Positions 8,035 through 17,080 of a DNA stretch of 64,000 nt are shown here, piece after piece; the first letter of the stretch is position 1; each line of letters starts with the position of its first letter. A model generated the notes under the pieces. It had not been told where the DNA came from. It was given only the letters and a program-made list of their open reading frames with translations, and searched no databases. The translations under genes were made by a program, and so were the position numbers. Source of the DNA: Streptoalloteichus tenebrarius (GTDB taxonomy: Bacteria > Actinomycetota > Actinomycetes > Mycobacteriales > Pseudonocardiaceae); NCBI RefSeq assembly GCF_024171885.1, contig NZ_JAMTCP010000004.1, positions 248,001 through 312,000 on the forward strand. Reading direction: 5' to 3'.

Positions 8035-9294
8035 ATGCGACAGGTGCTGTCGTGGGTGAGGCGTGCCTGCGTGGGGTTCGTGCGGGCCTGCGCCGTGGCG
8101 GCCGTCGCCCTGCTGGTCCCGGCGGTGTGGGCCGCCGCCGTCGCGCTGTGGATCTGGTGGTGGGACGCGCACCTGTGGTCGGGAATCGGGCCGTTGATCT
8201 GGGCGTGTGTCGGCACCCTCGCCCTGGCCCGCCCGGTCTGCCGGATGTTCCGCGCGCTCGTGGCCAGATGGACCGGCACGGTCATTCCCGCCGGATACCG
8301 GCAGCCCGGGCCGGTGGTGCGCATGTCCACCGGGTACTGGTGGAACGGCTACTCCTACGAGCGCACCAGACGGGACGCGCTCATGGACCAGAAGTTGCGG
8401 ATGTGGTGGCGCGATCCCGCCGTGTGGCGGGACCTGCGGTTCACCGCGATCGCGCCGCTCACCGCGGGGGTGGTCGCGTCCGTCCCGCCGGCCGGGGTCG
8501 TGGCGGCCGTCCTCGGGTTCAGCCAGCCGGGGCTGCCGGCGCGCCTCGTGGGGGCGCTCGGCCTGGTCGTGGCCGTCGCCGGCGCCCCGTACGCCTGGCG
8601 GATCGCCGAGCCGGTGGCCGTCCGCTTCCTGCGCCCGTCGTCCACGATGGCGCTGGCGGACCGGGTGGACGAGCTGACGGCCCAACGCGCGGACACCACG
8701 GTCGCTCAGGCCGCCGAGATCCGCCGGATCGAACGGGACCTCCACGACGGCGCGCAGGCCCGTCTGGTCGCGCTCGGGCTGTCCCTGGCCACCGCCGAGA
8801 AGCTGATGGAGACCGACCCCGACCAGGCCAGGGCGTTGATGCGGCAGGCGAGGGACGGCGCCGCCACGTCACTGGCCGAGCTGCGCGAACTGGTCAGGGG
8901 GATCACCCCGCCGGTGCTCAACGAGCGCGGTCTGGTCGACGCCGTGCGCGCCCTCGCCCTGGACAGCCCGCTCGACGTGACCGTCGACGACGGCGTCCAG
9001 CTCCGCCTGGACCCGCCGATCGAGTCCGCCGTGTACTTCGGAGTCGCCGAACTGCTGACCAACGCGGCCAAGCACGCCCACGCCAGCACGGTGCGGATCT
9101 CCCTCGCCCGGGACGACACCGGCCTCGTCGTGGACGTCGAGGACGACGGCCGAGGCGGAGCTGACGTGCGGGCCGGCGGGGGACTGGACGGGCTCCGCCG
9201 ACGCCTCGCGGTCTTCGACGGCACCGTGGAGATCACCAGTCCGTCTGGCGGCCCGACCCATGTGAGGATGATGGTGCCATGCGCGTCGTCGTAG
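8035..9294 (+). CDS. Sensor histidine kinase, HisKA_3 (NarL) type
   Basis: A 419-aa membrane kinase. The N-terminus has two hydrophobic segments (about 10-35 and 42-62) and another pair near 138-185. The dimerisation/phosphoacceptor box is IRRIERDLHDGAQARL with His237, and the ATPase part has ELLTNAAKHAHAS and DVEDDGRGGADV. AGGAGGAAGGA lies upstream of the ATG. Its last 16 nt overlap the start of the response regulator gene, so the pair is translationally coupled. The signal is unknown; the region between the membrane segments is rich in Trp/Tyr. Confidence 0.93.
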   Translation: MRQVLSWVRRACVGFVRACAVAAVALLVPAVWAAAVALWIWWWDAHLWSGIGPLIWACVGTLALARPVCRMFRALVARWTGTVIPAGYRQPGPVVRMSTGYWWNGYSYERTRRDALMDQKLRMWWRDPAVWRDLRFTAIAPLTAGVVASVPPAGVVAAVLGFSQPGLPARLVGALGLVVAVAGAPYAWRIAEPVAVRFLRPSSTMALADRVDELTAQRADTTVAQAAEIRRIERDLHDGAQARLVALGLSLATAEKLMETDPDQARALMRQARDGAATSLAELRELVRGITPPVLNERGLVDAVRALALDSPLDVTVDDGVQLRLDPPIESAVYFGVAELLTNAAKHAHASTVRISLARDDTGLVVDVEDDGRGGADVRAGGGLDGLRRRLAVFDGTVEITSPSGGPTHVRMMVPCASS

Positions 9295-9926
9295 CCGAAG
9301 ACCTCTACCTCCTGCGCGACGGGATGGTCCGCCTCATCGAGGCGTTCGGGCACGAGGTGGTGGGCACCGCGGCCACCGGCCCCGAGACGCTCGACGCGCT
9401 GCTGACGCTGCGGCCGGACGTGTCCGTCGTCGACGTCCGCATGCCGCCGACCCAGTCGGACGAGGGCCTGCGCGCGGCGTTGGCCGCCCGCCGCGAGGTG
9501 CGCGGCCTGCCGGTGTTGGTCCTGTCCCAGCACGTCGAACAGCTCTACGCCCGCGAGCTTCTGGCCGACGGCGCCGGTGGCATCGGCTACTTCCTCAAGG
9601 AGAGCGTGTTCGACGCCGACCAGTTCGTCGACGCCCTGGAACGCGTCGCCGGCGGCGGCACGGCCATGGACCCCGCCGTCATCGCCAAGCTGCTGTCCAG
9701 CGGATCCTCGAACCGGGGGCTGGAACGGCTCACCGAACGCGAGCACTCGGTGCTCAGCCTCATGGCCGAGGGACTGTCCAACCAGGCCATCGCCCAGCGG
9801 CTGTTCCTCAGCGAGAGCGCGATCAGCAAGTACACCACCTCCCTGTTCGGCAAGCTCGGCATCACCGACGACGACAACACCAACCGTCGCGTCCTGGCCG
9901 TCCTCGCCTACCTGAACAAGACCTGA
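9279..9926 (+). CDS. NarL/LuxR-type response regulator
   Basis: A 215-aa two-domain regulator. The receiver domain has the phosphoacceptor Asp52 in VSVVDVRMPP and acidic residues at AEDLYLLRDGM. The C-terminal LuxR helix-turn-helix reads LTEREHSVLSLMAEGLSNQA, then AQRLFLSESAISKYTTSLF. It is the partner of the overlapping kinase. No target gene is obvious next to it. Confidence 0.95.
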   Translation: MRVVVAEDLYLLRDGMVRLIEAFGHEVVGTAATGPETLDALLTLRPDVSVVDVRMPPTQSDEGLRAALAARREVRGLPVLVLSQHVEQLYARELLADGAGGIGYFLKESVFDADQFVDALERVAGGGTAMDPAVIAKLLSSGSSNRGLERLTEREHSVLSLMAEGLSNQAIAQRLFLSESAISKYTTSLFGKLGITDDDNTNRRVLAVLAYLNKT

Positions 9927-9946
9927 GCACCCACCACAGTGGACAG

Positions 9947-9970
9947 TTGAGTGTCCGTTTGAGTGTCCGT
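9947..9970 (+). repeat. Tandem 12-bp repeat after the response regulator
   Basis: TTGAGTGTCCGT is repeated directly end to end (9947-9958, 9959-9970), 20 bp after the stop. It looks like a slippage duplication; no function is apparent. Confidence 0.8.
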
Positions 9971-10068
9971 TCAGGACCCTGGTGGCAGGGTCGCCGCTGA
10001 GGCCCGGCCCCCGATGTGGCCGCCGCATAGCGTCATGTGACGAATCGCGGCCGGTCGGGTCGAAGGGC

Positions 10069-10488
10069 TCAGGACGACGGGGTGGGAGCCCAGAGGCCGG
10101 CCGCGGTTCCCTCCCGCACGTGCCTCTCGTAGGTCACGACCTTGCCGCGGATGACCTTCAGGCACGCGGTCAGCTCGGCGATCCTGGCGCGCACGGACTC
10201 CTCGCGTTCCCGCAGCAGCGCGAGGCGGTCCTCCTCGTTGCCGGGCCCCGACCGGACGATCCGGGCGAACTCCCTGATCCGGGCGATGGGCGTCCCCAAG
10301 GCGCGCAACCGGTCGCACAGCGTGAGCCACTCCACGCCGGCGGGCTCATAGACGCGGTAACCGCCGCTGGAGCGGGGGATCGGCCGCAGGAACAGCTCCT
10401 CGCGCTCGAAGAACCGCAGCGCGTGCACGCTCATCCCGGTCGCCTCGGCGACCTCGCCGATGGACAGCCCGCCCGCGCCGTCGCCCAT
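10069..10488 (-). CDS. MerR-family regulator
   Basis: A 139-aa MerR regulator with winged helix LSIGEVAEATGMSVHALRFF at 8-27 and a long C-terminal coiled coil (residues about 80-118). No metal-binding Cys cluster is present (only Cys58 and Cys109), which points to an organic effector. It is divergent from a short-chain dehydrogenase gene with a MerR-like dyad in the gap. The ATG at 10488 is chosen because longer versions would run into the operator and have no helix-turn-helix homology. Confidence 0.88.
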   Translation of the reverse strand: MGDGAGGLSIGEVAEATGMSVHALRFFEREELFLRPIPRSSGGYRVYEPAGVEWLTLCDRLRALGTPIARIREFARIVRSGPGNEEDRLALLREREESVRARIAELTACLKVIRGKVVTYERHVREGTAAGLWAPTPSS

Positions 10489-10505
10489 GGTCGCCCCCCC
10501 CGGGT

Positions 10506-10536
10506 TTGACCTAGATCGCACTCTGGATCCTGACGT
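10506..10536 (+). promoter_or_regulatory. MerR-type promoter and dyad
   Basis: TTGACC (10506-10511) is followed by an imperfect dyad, GACCTAGA...TCTGGATC (10508-10528), reading towards the SDR gene. Over-long spacers with a dyad are typical of promoters activated by MerR proteins. The -10 element is weak, so its exact position is uncertain. Confidence 0.55.
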
Positions 10537-10544
10537 CGCCGGCC

Positions 10545-11506
10545 ATGACGACACCGCGAGGCAAGCTCGGAAGCGGGTTCGGCCGACAGAGCACCGCACA
10601 GGACGTCCTCGCCGGGATCGACCTGTCCGACAAGACCTTCCTGGTGACCGGCGGCTACACCGGACTCGGGCTGGAGACCACCCGCGCCCTCGCCCACGCG
10701 GGCGCGCGGGTCATCGTCCCGGCGCGCAGGCCGGACGCGGCGCAGGACGCCGTCCGCGACATCCCGCGCACCGAGGCGGGCGCACTCGACCTGGGCGACC
10801 TGACCAGCGTCCGGCGGTTCGCCGACCGCCTGCTCGACACCGGCCAGCCCCTCGACGTGGTCATCGCCGGCCCGGGCGTGATGGCCTGCCCCGAGACCCG
10901 GCTCGGCCCGGGGTGGGAGGCCCACCTGGCGATCAACCATCTCGGGCACTTCGCCCTGGTCAACCGGCTCCGCCCCGCCCTGACCCTCGGCTCCCGCGTG
11001 GTGTCGGTGGCCTCGTCCGGCCACTTCCTGTTCCGCTTCCGCTGGCACGACCCGCACTTCCACACCGGCTACGACCGGTGGCTGGCCCACGCGCAGTCCA
11101 AGACGGCCAATGCCCTGTTCGCCGTGCACCTGGACGCCCTCGGGGCGCGCGAGGGGTGCGTGCCCACGCCGTGCACCCCGGCACCCCCGGCAGCATCCTC
11201 ACGCCCCTGCAACGGCACGTCCCCCGTGCGGAGCGGATCGCCCAGGGGTGGATCGGTCCCGACGGGCAGCCAGCCGCCGGGTTCAAGACCTCCGAGCAGG
11301 GCGCCGCCACGGCGGTGTGGGCGGCGACGTCGTCGCTGCTGGACGACCACGGCGGGGCGTACTGCCAGGACTGCGACGTCGCCGAGCCGGCCACCACGGA
11401 CGACATGCTGGTCGGCGGCGTCAAGCCGTGGGCGGTCGACCCCGAGGAGGCGGGCCGGCTCTGGGCGTTCTCGGCGGAGCTGACCAGCCTCGACGCGTTC
11501 TCCTGA
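10545..11506 (+). pseudogene. Short-chain dehydrogenase/reductase, frameshifted
   Basis: The first ~205 residues form an SDR: TFLVTGGYTGLGLETTRALA is the nucleotide-binding motif, VVSVASSGHFL holds the catalytic Ser region and YDRWLAHAQSKTANAL holds the YxxxK-like segment. At 11153-11156 a run of four Gs breaks the frame. One extra G would restore GAREGVRAHAVHPGTP and continue to the stop at 11504-11506 (about 320 aa). Either the gene is inactivated or a base is missing from the run. It is divergent from, and probably activated by, the MerR regulator. Confidence 0.8.
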
Positions 11507-11601
11507 CGCCCTGCTCGGCCCCGGCGCGGGGCCACCCGTCCCCGTCCCGGCCGGCGTGGCGCTCCCCGAAAACGGGGAACGATCGGGGGAGGCCCCTGTT
11601 A

Positions 11602-11635
11602 TAGGGTCGCCGACATGGGCAGTCTGTTCCTCTGA
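11602..11635 (+). promoter_or_regulatory. Candidate leaderless leader peptide MGSLFL before esterase gene
   Basis: A -10-like TAGGGT (11602-11607) is followed 7 nt later by an ATG (11615) opening a six-codon frame, MGSLFL, with TGA at 11633-11635. The esterase gene starts 150 bp further on. The layout matches short leaderless reading frames that regulate antibiotic-resistance genes in actinomycetes. No clear terminator hairpin is visible downstream, so attenuation is only suggested. Confidence 0.4.
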
Positions 11636-11787
11636 ACTCCTCTGAGCGCTCCTTCCGCGAGTTGCCGAAGCGCGCCGCCGCGAGCCGATCGTCCTAAGTG
11701 GACGAACACTGTCGGCGTGGGTGCGCGTCCTCCCGCATCCCCTCATCACCATCGTCACGACATTCGAACGAGAAACGAGCTGTGACC

Positions 11788-13065
11788 ATGACTGCCGCTC
11801 CCGATCACGACCCGTTCGCCGTGTGGTTCCGCGAGCACGCAACCTCCCTGTCCACTCTGGACCCGGACGCGCCTCTGGACGACCTGGAGCCACTGCGTGA
11901 CCTCGTGGGCGAGGCCCGCGTCGTCGCGATCGGCGAGGGCGCCCACTTCGTCCACGAGTTCACCCTCGCCCGGCAACGCGTCCTGCGCTTCCTCGCCGAG
12001 CGCTGCGGGTTCTCCGTCCTCGCGCTGGAGTTCGGCTTCAGCGAGGGGCTGACCCTGGCCCCGTGGGTGCGGGGTGAGGGCGCCGAGGACGACCTCGCCC
12101 AGGTCAGCCCGTACGCCGTGACGTGGGGGCTGGGCGACCTGGTGCGGTTCGCGCGCCGGCACAACGCCACCTCGGCCCACCCGGTGCGGTTCGTCGGCAT
12201 CGACATCCCCCAGGCCGGGGGCTCGCTGCTGCCGGCGCTCACCCCGCTCGCCGACTACCTCCGCGACGTCGACCCCGAGATCCTTCCGTTGCTGGAGACG
12301 GCCATCGGCATCGCCCAGCGGTGCTCCAGCGGCTCGGCGGCCTCGGCGGCGCCGCTGTGGGCGAAGCTGTCCACCGCCGAGCAGGACGGGTTGACCGCGG
12401 CCGTGACGCGGCTGCTCCTCCGGGTCCGCGCGCTGGAACCCCTGTACGTCTCCCGGGGCGGCCAGGACCGCTACGACGTCGCCCTGCGCCAGGTCGAGGC
12501 GGCGTTCCACGCGGACTCCATGTTCCGCGCGATGTCGGGGCTGTTCACCGGCACCGGGCTGGCGGGGGACCCGTCGGTGCGGGACCTGTACATGGCCGAG
12601 ACCGTGCGCTGGCACCTGGAGCGCTCGGAGCCGGGCACCCGCATCGTGCTGGTGGCCCACAACAACCACATCCAGAAGACTTCGGCGGCCTTCGACGGCG
12701 CGTTCGTCAGCCTGACCATGGGCGCGTACCTGAACCGGATGCTCGGGGAGGACTACCGGGCCATCGCGGTCACCAGCACCGACGACCACGTCCCGGAGAT
12801 GGAGCTGGACGAGTCCGCCCCGGTGGGGTTCAGGGTCGTGGACACGCCGCTGCCCGCCCCCGAGCCGGGCAGCGTGGAGGCGGCGGCCGTCGAGGCCGGG
12901 CTGGGGCTGGGCCTGGTGAGCCTGCGGCAGGCGCCGCCTGAGGCACACGGGCGGCTGGACCGCATCCGCACCCAGACCGCCTTCATGCACACGCCGCTGC
13001 CCGAGGCGTTCGACGGCGTGTTCGTCGTCCCGACGGTGACGGTCGAGGAGGAGCTGGGCCTGTGA
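11788..13065 (+). CDS. Erythromycin esterase family protein
   Basis: A 425-aa member of the erythromycin esterase family. Key motif VVAIGEGAHFVHEFTLARQR at 46-65 contains the conserved Glu and His residues (Glu50, His53, Glu57). LALEFGFSEG, FVGIDIP and LVAHNNHIQK are the other family signatures. EreA/EreB open macrolide lactones by hydrolysis, but many homologues in actinomycetes have other or unknown substrates. The ATG at 11788 is preferred; a GTG two codons earlier is possible. A strong hairpin follows the stop. Confidence 0.88.
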   Translation: MTAAPDHDPFAVWFREHATSLSTLDPDAPLDDLEPLRDLVGEARVVAIGEGAHFVHEFTLARQRVLRFLAERCGFSVLALEFGFSEGLTLAPWVRGEGAEDDLAQVSPYAVTWGLGDLVRFARRHNATSAHPVRFVGIDIPQAGGSLLPALTPLADYLRDVDPEILPLLETAIGIAQRCSSGSAASAAPLWAKLSTAEQDGLTAAVTRLLLRVRALEPLYVSRGGQDRYDVALRQVEAAFHADSMFRAMSGLFTGTGLAGDPSVRDLYMAETVRWHLERSEPGTRIVLVAHNNHIQKTSAAFDGAFVSLTMGAYLNRMLGEDYRAIAVTSTDDHVPEMELDESAPVGFRVVDTPLPAPEPGSVEAAAVEAGLGLGLVSLRQAPPEAHGRLDRIRTQTAFMHTPLPEAFDGVFVVPTVTVEEELGL

Positions 13066-13085
13066 CCCCGGCCCGGTGATCGGCG

Positions 13086-13113
13086 GGGCCAGCCACCGCC
13101 CGGTGGCTGGCCC
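13086..13113 (+). terminator. Hairpin after esterase gene
   Basis: GGGCCAGCCACC (13086-13097) pairs perfectly with GGTGGCTGGCCC (13102-13113) around a 4-nt loop, 20 bp downstream of the stop. Confidence 0.8.
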
Positions 13114-13160
13114 GGCCCTTGCCGACAGTGATCGGCTTCCGCTCGGTGGCGCGCGGAGGA

Positions 13161-13808
13161 CCAGGGCCTGTCCTCGAAGTGGGTGGCGGGACCCGCTTTG
13201 ATCTTGGGTTGTGGTGCGTGGGCATGAGTTGCCTGACGAGTAGTGGCAGGCGATCGAGCCGTGGTTGCCCGCCTCTCACGCGAAGGGACGCCCACAGGTG
13301 GATGAGGCATCCGTGTGATCAACGGGATGTTGCTCCCGGCGAAGACGGGTGTGGCATGGCGTGACCTGCCGGAACGACAGGGGCCGTGGAAGAGGTGTCG
13401 ACAACCGGTTCTGGCGCACGACCGCGCGCTGTTTCCCCAGGTCATGGCGGGAGTCGTGTTCCGGCGCCCCGGTCAGGGCCGACCCGCCACCCGGGGCGAG
13501 CCGGGTGATCGCGGACAACGGCTGCTCCCGCCGAGCGATCCGCTCCTCCCTGCGCCGACGGCGCATCCCAGCGACGATTCCCGAAGGCCGTGACCAGCAG
13601 GCCACTGGCTGCGCCGCGGCCGGACAGGGGGCGCCCACCGGCCTTCGACCGCATTGCCTACCCACGCCGCACTGTCGTCGAAGGTTGCGTCAACCGTCGC
13701 ACGCGGTGTCGTGCCTCGTGACCCGGTTCGACGACAAGACCGCCATCTCCTACCAGGGCGTGATCGATCTGGCCACGCTGCTCATCTGGCTTTGAGGACA
13801 CGCCCTGG
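13161..13808 (+). mobile_element. Decayed IS5-family insertion sequence
   Basis: Terminal inverted repeats of 19 bp differ at two positions: 13161-13179 reads CCAGGGCCTGTCCTCGAAG and the right end 13790-13808 is its near complement. Inside, broken frames encode transposase pieces: WQAIEPWLPASHAKGRP, INGMLLPAKTGVAWRDLPER, then VIADNGCSRRAIRSSLRRRR, ATIPEGRDQQA and finally FDDKTAISYQGVIDLATLLI. At about 650 bp, with several frameshifts and a missing middle, it is dead. GGAGGA flanks both ends (13155-13160, 13809-13814) and may be a target duplication. A related relic lies at 52.6-52.95 kb. Confidence 0.85.
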
Positions 13809-13830
13809 GGAGGACTACCTCAGGGCGCTG

Positions 13831-14246
13831 TCAGTACCAGTCCGTGTGTCCTCCGTGGCCGCTGGGCCGGACCTTCGGCGCGCCGTTGACCATGTCGGTG
13901 TAGGCGGTGGTGTACCCCTCGGGCACGGAGAACTCGCGGTCCTGGCCCTCGGCGTTCTGCACACAGACCCAGACCCATTCGCCCGGCCGCGCGTTATTGA
14001 TGCGGGCCCAGTTCGCGCGGCAGGACGGGCTGTAGCGCAGTTCGATGAAGCCCTGCGGGGTGTTCACACTGCCCACGGTGTAGGCGTCTTCGTTGCAGCC
14101 GGCGGCGATCGGGTCCACGCCGAAGCAACTCGCTGCGGAACAACTGCCGGGGCCGCCCGCACGCCAGGGGCGGAGACCAGCCCCGCCACCGCCAGCAGGC
14201 GGGCGGACAGTCCCAACAGCATCGCCAGTGATCGACGTCCGATCAA
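13831..14246 (-). pseudogene. Secreted DUF2690 protein, frame broken at a G run
   Basis: A TTG start (14246) opens a classical signal peptide, LAMLLGLSARLLAVAGLVSA then APGVRAAP. The mature part, SCFGVDPIAAGCNEDAYTVG then IELRYSPSCRANWARI and NNARPGEWVWV, is a DUF2690 domain with its paired cysteines, but it lies one frame off. The two join if the run GGGG at 14149-14152 had one more base. The reconstructed protein would be about 140 aa and exported by Sec. Function is unknown. The gene may be intact in the organism if a base was lost in sequencing. Confidence 0.75.
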
Positions 14247-14330
14247 CCACCCGCGCCCCGGACAGCCCCGTCGCTGTCCCGGAGGTCCGTGTTCCCGCCG
14301 CGCGCGCCCCGAGTTCAGGGTGACGTGATG

Positions 14331-14960
14331 TCAGGTGCGGTCAGCGCGTTCCGGCCGCCGAGCCGAGGAGCCGAGGAGCCGGTCCAGGTGGTAGGAGAGC
14401 GTGGCCCGCGCCTCCTCCACGGACGTGCGGCCGAACGCCACCTCGACGCCGAGGCTGCCGGCGAGGGACCACAGGATGCGCGCCTCCCGCTCCGGATCGA
14501 GGCCGGGGTCGGCGCGGCCCTGGGCCTGCGCCTGGCCGATGACGCGGGCGGCGTGGGCGCGGATCTCGGCGTCGTCGGCGTAGAGCAGGTCCGCGACCTG
14601 CTGGTCGTCGAGGGCGCGCGGCAGGAACGCGACGCAGATCCGGATCGTCTGCCGGGTGTCGTGGTCGCCGCCGAGCATCTCCTCCAGCACGGCGCGCAGG
14701 ACGTCCTCGGCGTCGGGGTCGGGGCGGCGGACCAGGCGGGCCTCGATCCGCTCGTGCATGCGCCGCTGGGCCAGGCGGAGCCCGTAGAGCAGCATCGCCT
14801 CCTTGGTGCGGAAGTAGTGCTGCACGCGCCCCATCGACACCCCGGCCTCGGTGGCGACCTCGCGCAGGCTCACGGCCTCCAGGCCGGCGCGGCCGACCAG
14901 CCGCCACACCGCCTCGGCGATGTCGCTCTTCTGTTGCTCGACGTCGACCTTCCGGGGCAT
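14331..14960 (-). CDS. TetR-family regulator
   Basis: A 209-aa TetR protein. The helix-turn-helix is EVATEAGVSMGRVQHYFRTKEAML (residues about 32-55), followed by a helical ligand domain. The Gln-His-Tyr-Phe variant groups it with BetI-like repressors. The gap to the divergent small membrane protein gene contains two copies of a CAATGCG/CGCATTG-type dyad, which makes autoregulation and control of that neighbour very likely. Start MPRKVDVEQQ is chosen because it directly precedes the helix bundle and leaves both operators outside. Confidence 0.92.
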   Translation of the reverse strand: MPRKVDVEQQKSDIAEAVWRLVGRAGLEAVSLREVATEAGVSMGRVQHYFRTKEAMLLYGLRLAQRRMHERIEARLVRRPDPDAEDVLRAVLEEMLGGDHDTRQTIRICVAFLPRALDDQQVADLLYADDAEIRAHAARVIGQAQAQGRADPGLDPEREARILWSLAGSLGVEVAFGRTSVEEARATLSYHLDRLLGSSARRPERADRT

Positions 14961-14974
14961 GCGACCGAGCTTAG

Positions 14975-15029
14975 CAATGCGATCGCATTGACTCAGCTCG
15001 TGTCGGGTCATTACGATGCGAACGCATTG
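14975..15029. promoter_or_regulatory. Twin TetR operators
   Basis: CAATGCGATCGCATTG (14975-14990) is a perfect 16-bp palindrome. CGATGCGAACGCATTG (15014-15029) keeps the ATGCG/CGCAT arms around a 2-bp centre. Their centres are 39 bp apart. They sit between the TetR gene and a divergent small membrane protein gene. Confidence 0.85.
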
Positions 15030-15051
15030 CGACGTGGGAACGGGGGACAGG

Positions 15052-15279
15052 ATGAGTCGTGCGACCTTCGACGGACTCCAGGGGCTGTGTGGCCTGGTCG
15101 CTGTCACGCTGGGGGTGATCCCGCTCGTGCGGTGGTTGATCAGCGCGCAGCACGGCGCGCTGTTCCGCTGGGTGTTCGGCGAGCAGACCGGCGTGCTGGG
15201 CTACCTCCTGCCCATGCTGGTCGTCGCCGTCATGATCGGTGCCATCGCGGCCCTGGAGAAGGCCAAGAACCGCGCCTGA
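15052..15279 (+). CDS. Small membrane protein, 75 aa
   Basis: A 75-aa protein with two predicted membrane helices: LCGLVAVTLGVIPLVRWLI and YLLPMLVVAVMIGAIAAL. The cytoplasmic tail ends EKAKNRA. GGGGGACAGG precedes the ATG. No family is recognised. Its gene shares an operator region with the divergent TetR gene, so it is presumably the regulated target, perhaps a small transporter subunit or membrane stress peptide. That role is inference. Confidence 0.7.
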   Translation: MSRATFDGLQGLCGLVAVTLGVIPLVRWLISAQHGALFRWVFGEQTGVLGYLLPMLVVAVMIGAIAALEKAKNRA

Positions 15280-15310
15280 CCAGCGGCGGCGGGCCACTGC
15301 GGATCCCCGC

Positions 15311-16132
15311 TCAGGGTCGGGGCGGGCGGCGGCCGGCCATCGACACCATCGTCAGGTTGAGGTCCACGAACGACGGATCGTCGAACAGGTCCCTCCACCC
15401 GCGCACGTCGGCGGCGGTGGCCACCCCCTCCCGCGTCAGCGGCTCGCCGATCTGTTCGAGCAGCAGCCGCCACATGCGGTCGGGCGACCCGCCCGTCCCG
15501 ACCACCGCCACCATCGGCGTCAGCCGCAGGTCCACCAGCCCCAGCTCGGCGAAGTGCCGGGGCAACGCCCGCGCCCACACGAAGTCGCTGCCGATCCCGC
15601 GGGTCAGGAACTCGCGCAGCACCGCCACCATCCGGTGGTACTCCGGATGAGGGGAGGACTCGGCCAGGTGCAGCACCGGGTCCTCCACCACCAGCCACCC
15701 GCCGGGCGCCACCCACCGCGTGATCCGCTCCAACTGGCGGCGCGGGTCCGGCAGGTGCATCAACACCGCCCGCGCGTGCACCAGGTCGAAACCGGCCTCG
15801 GGGAAGTCGTCGCGGGTCAGGTCGTGGCGCAGCACCTCGACACCGTCGCCGAGGTCCTCCAGCAGTCGGGTGTCCAGATCGGTCACCACCACCGCTCCGG
15901 GACCGCACCGCTGACGCAACCAGCGGGCGACCGACCCGCCACCGGCCCCCAGCTCCAGACACCGCCAACCCGGCCCCACGCCCAGTTCGGTCAGCACCCT
16001 GTTTGTGGTCGGGTCGAACGTCTCCTCCAGGGCGCGCAACCGGTCCAGCTCGGTGGGCAGGTGGTGGCCCAACAGCGCCGTGTACCCGGCGGTCGGCTCG
16101 CCGTCGCCTGGCCCGTCGGACGCCTGGTTCAC
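15311..16132 (-). CDS. SAM-dependent methyltransferase
   Basis: A 273-aa class I methyltransferase. Motif I is CLELGAGGGSVARWL, motif II region VVVTDLDTRLLEDL, and the HARAVLMHLPDP and WVAPGGWLVVEDP segments complete the fold. The substrate is unknown. Two in-frame GTGs exist (16141 and 16132). The second is preferred because the run AGGGGG lies 8 nt before it. It is divergent from a hydrolase-P450 operon and may act with it. Confidence 0.85.
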   Translation of the reverse strand: MNQASDGPGDGEPTAGYTALLGHHLPTELDRLRALEETFDPTTNRVLTELGVGPGWRCLELGAGGGSVARWLRQRCGPGAVVVTDLDTRLLEDLGDGVEVLRHDLTRDDFPEAGFDLVHARAVLMHLPDPRRQLERITRWVAPGGWLVVEDPVLHLAESSPHPEYHRMVAVLREFLTRGIGSDFVWARALPRHFAELGLVDLRLTPMVAVVGTGGSPDRMWRLLLEQIGEPLTREGVATAADVRGWRDLFDDPSFVDLNLTMVSMAGRRPPRP

Positions 16133-16315
16133 GCTGGTCACCCCCTGTTCCGCGCCCCGGTTCCACCCCTGTTCCGCCGCCGACCGTAACGCCGGGGTCC
16201 GTCCGGCTGCGGTCCGGACGGGTGCGCACGACCCCATCGGGTGCCACGCACGGTGGTCGTGAGCACCACCCGTTCGTCCGCTGTTCGGCCGTCCCCAACG
16301 GGCTACGTTGCGTGC

Positions 16316-17080
16316 ATGGTCAACAGTCACCACCTGCTGGGCGCGGGCGAGCACCGGGTGATCGCCCTCCACGGGTGGCTCGGCGACCACCGCGCCTTCG
16401 CCCCGCTGTGGCCGGACCTGGACCCCGACCGGTTCGCCTGGGCGTTCCCCGACTGCCGGGGCTACGGGGACAGCCGGGACGTCGCGGGGGAGTTCACCCT
16501 CGACGAGATCGCCCGCGACGTGCTCGCCCTGGCCGACCACCTCGGCTGGGACCAGTTCAGCCTGGTCGGCCACTCGATGGGCGCGGTGGCCGCGCAACGG
16601 GTCCTGGCCACGGCCCCCGACCGGGTCCGCCGCCTGGTGGGGATCAACCCCGTGCCGGCCACCGGCATGCCCCTGGACGAGCGGGCGTGGGAGCTGTTCT
16701 CCTCCGCCGCCACCGACCCGGGCTCCCGGCGCGCCATCATCGACCTCACCACCGGGGGACGCCTGTCGAGCCGCTGGCTGGACCGCATGGTGCGGACCTC
16801 GCTGGAGTCCGCCCGCCCCGAGGCGGTGGCCGCCTACCTGCCGCGGTGGGCCCGCGCCGACTTCGCCGCGACGATCACCGGCAGCCGGCTGCCGGTCAAG
16901 GTGTTCGTCGGCGCCCACGACCCGGCGGTGACCGCGGAACTCATGCGCGCCACCTGGCTGACCCACTACCCCGACGCCGAGCTGGGCCTGCTCGCCGGCG
17001 CCGGGCACTACCCAATGGAGGAAACCCCGATCGGGCTGTTGAGCGACGTCGAGGAATTCCTGGGGCGGCCGCCGAAGTGA
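16316..17080 (+). CDS. Alpha/beta hydrolase
   Basis: A 254-aa alpha/beta hydrolase. HGWLGDH forms the oxyanion region, VGHSMGAVAAQRV carries the nucleophile Ser87, and LAGAGHYPMEE holds the catalytic His; an acid in the HDPA segment completes the triad. The TACGTT hexamer (16304-16309) only 7 nt before the ATG suggests a leaderless transcript. Its stop overlaps the GTG start of the P450 gene (GTGA), so the two enzymes are made together, probably acting on one substrate pathway. Confidence 0.88.
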   Translation: MVNSHHLLGAGEHRVIALHGWLGDHRAFAPLWPDLDPDRFAWAFPDCRGYGDSRDVAGEFTLDEIARDVLALADHLGWDQFSLVGHSMGAVAAQRVLATAPDRVRRLVGINPVPATGMPLDERAWELFSSAATDPGSRRAIIDLTTGGRLSSRWLDRMVRTSLESARPEAVAAYLPRWARADFAATITGSRLPVKVFVGAHDPAVTAELMRATWLTHYPDAELGLLAGAGHYPMEETPIGLLSDVEEFLGRPPK

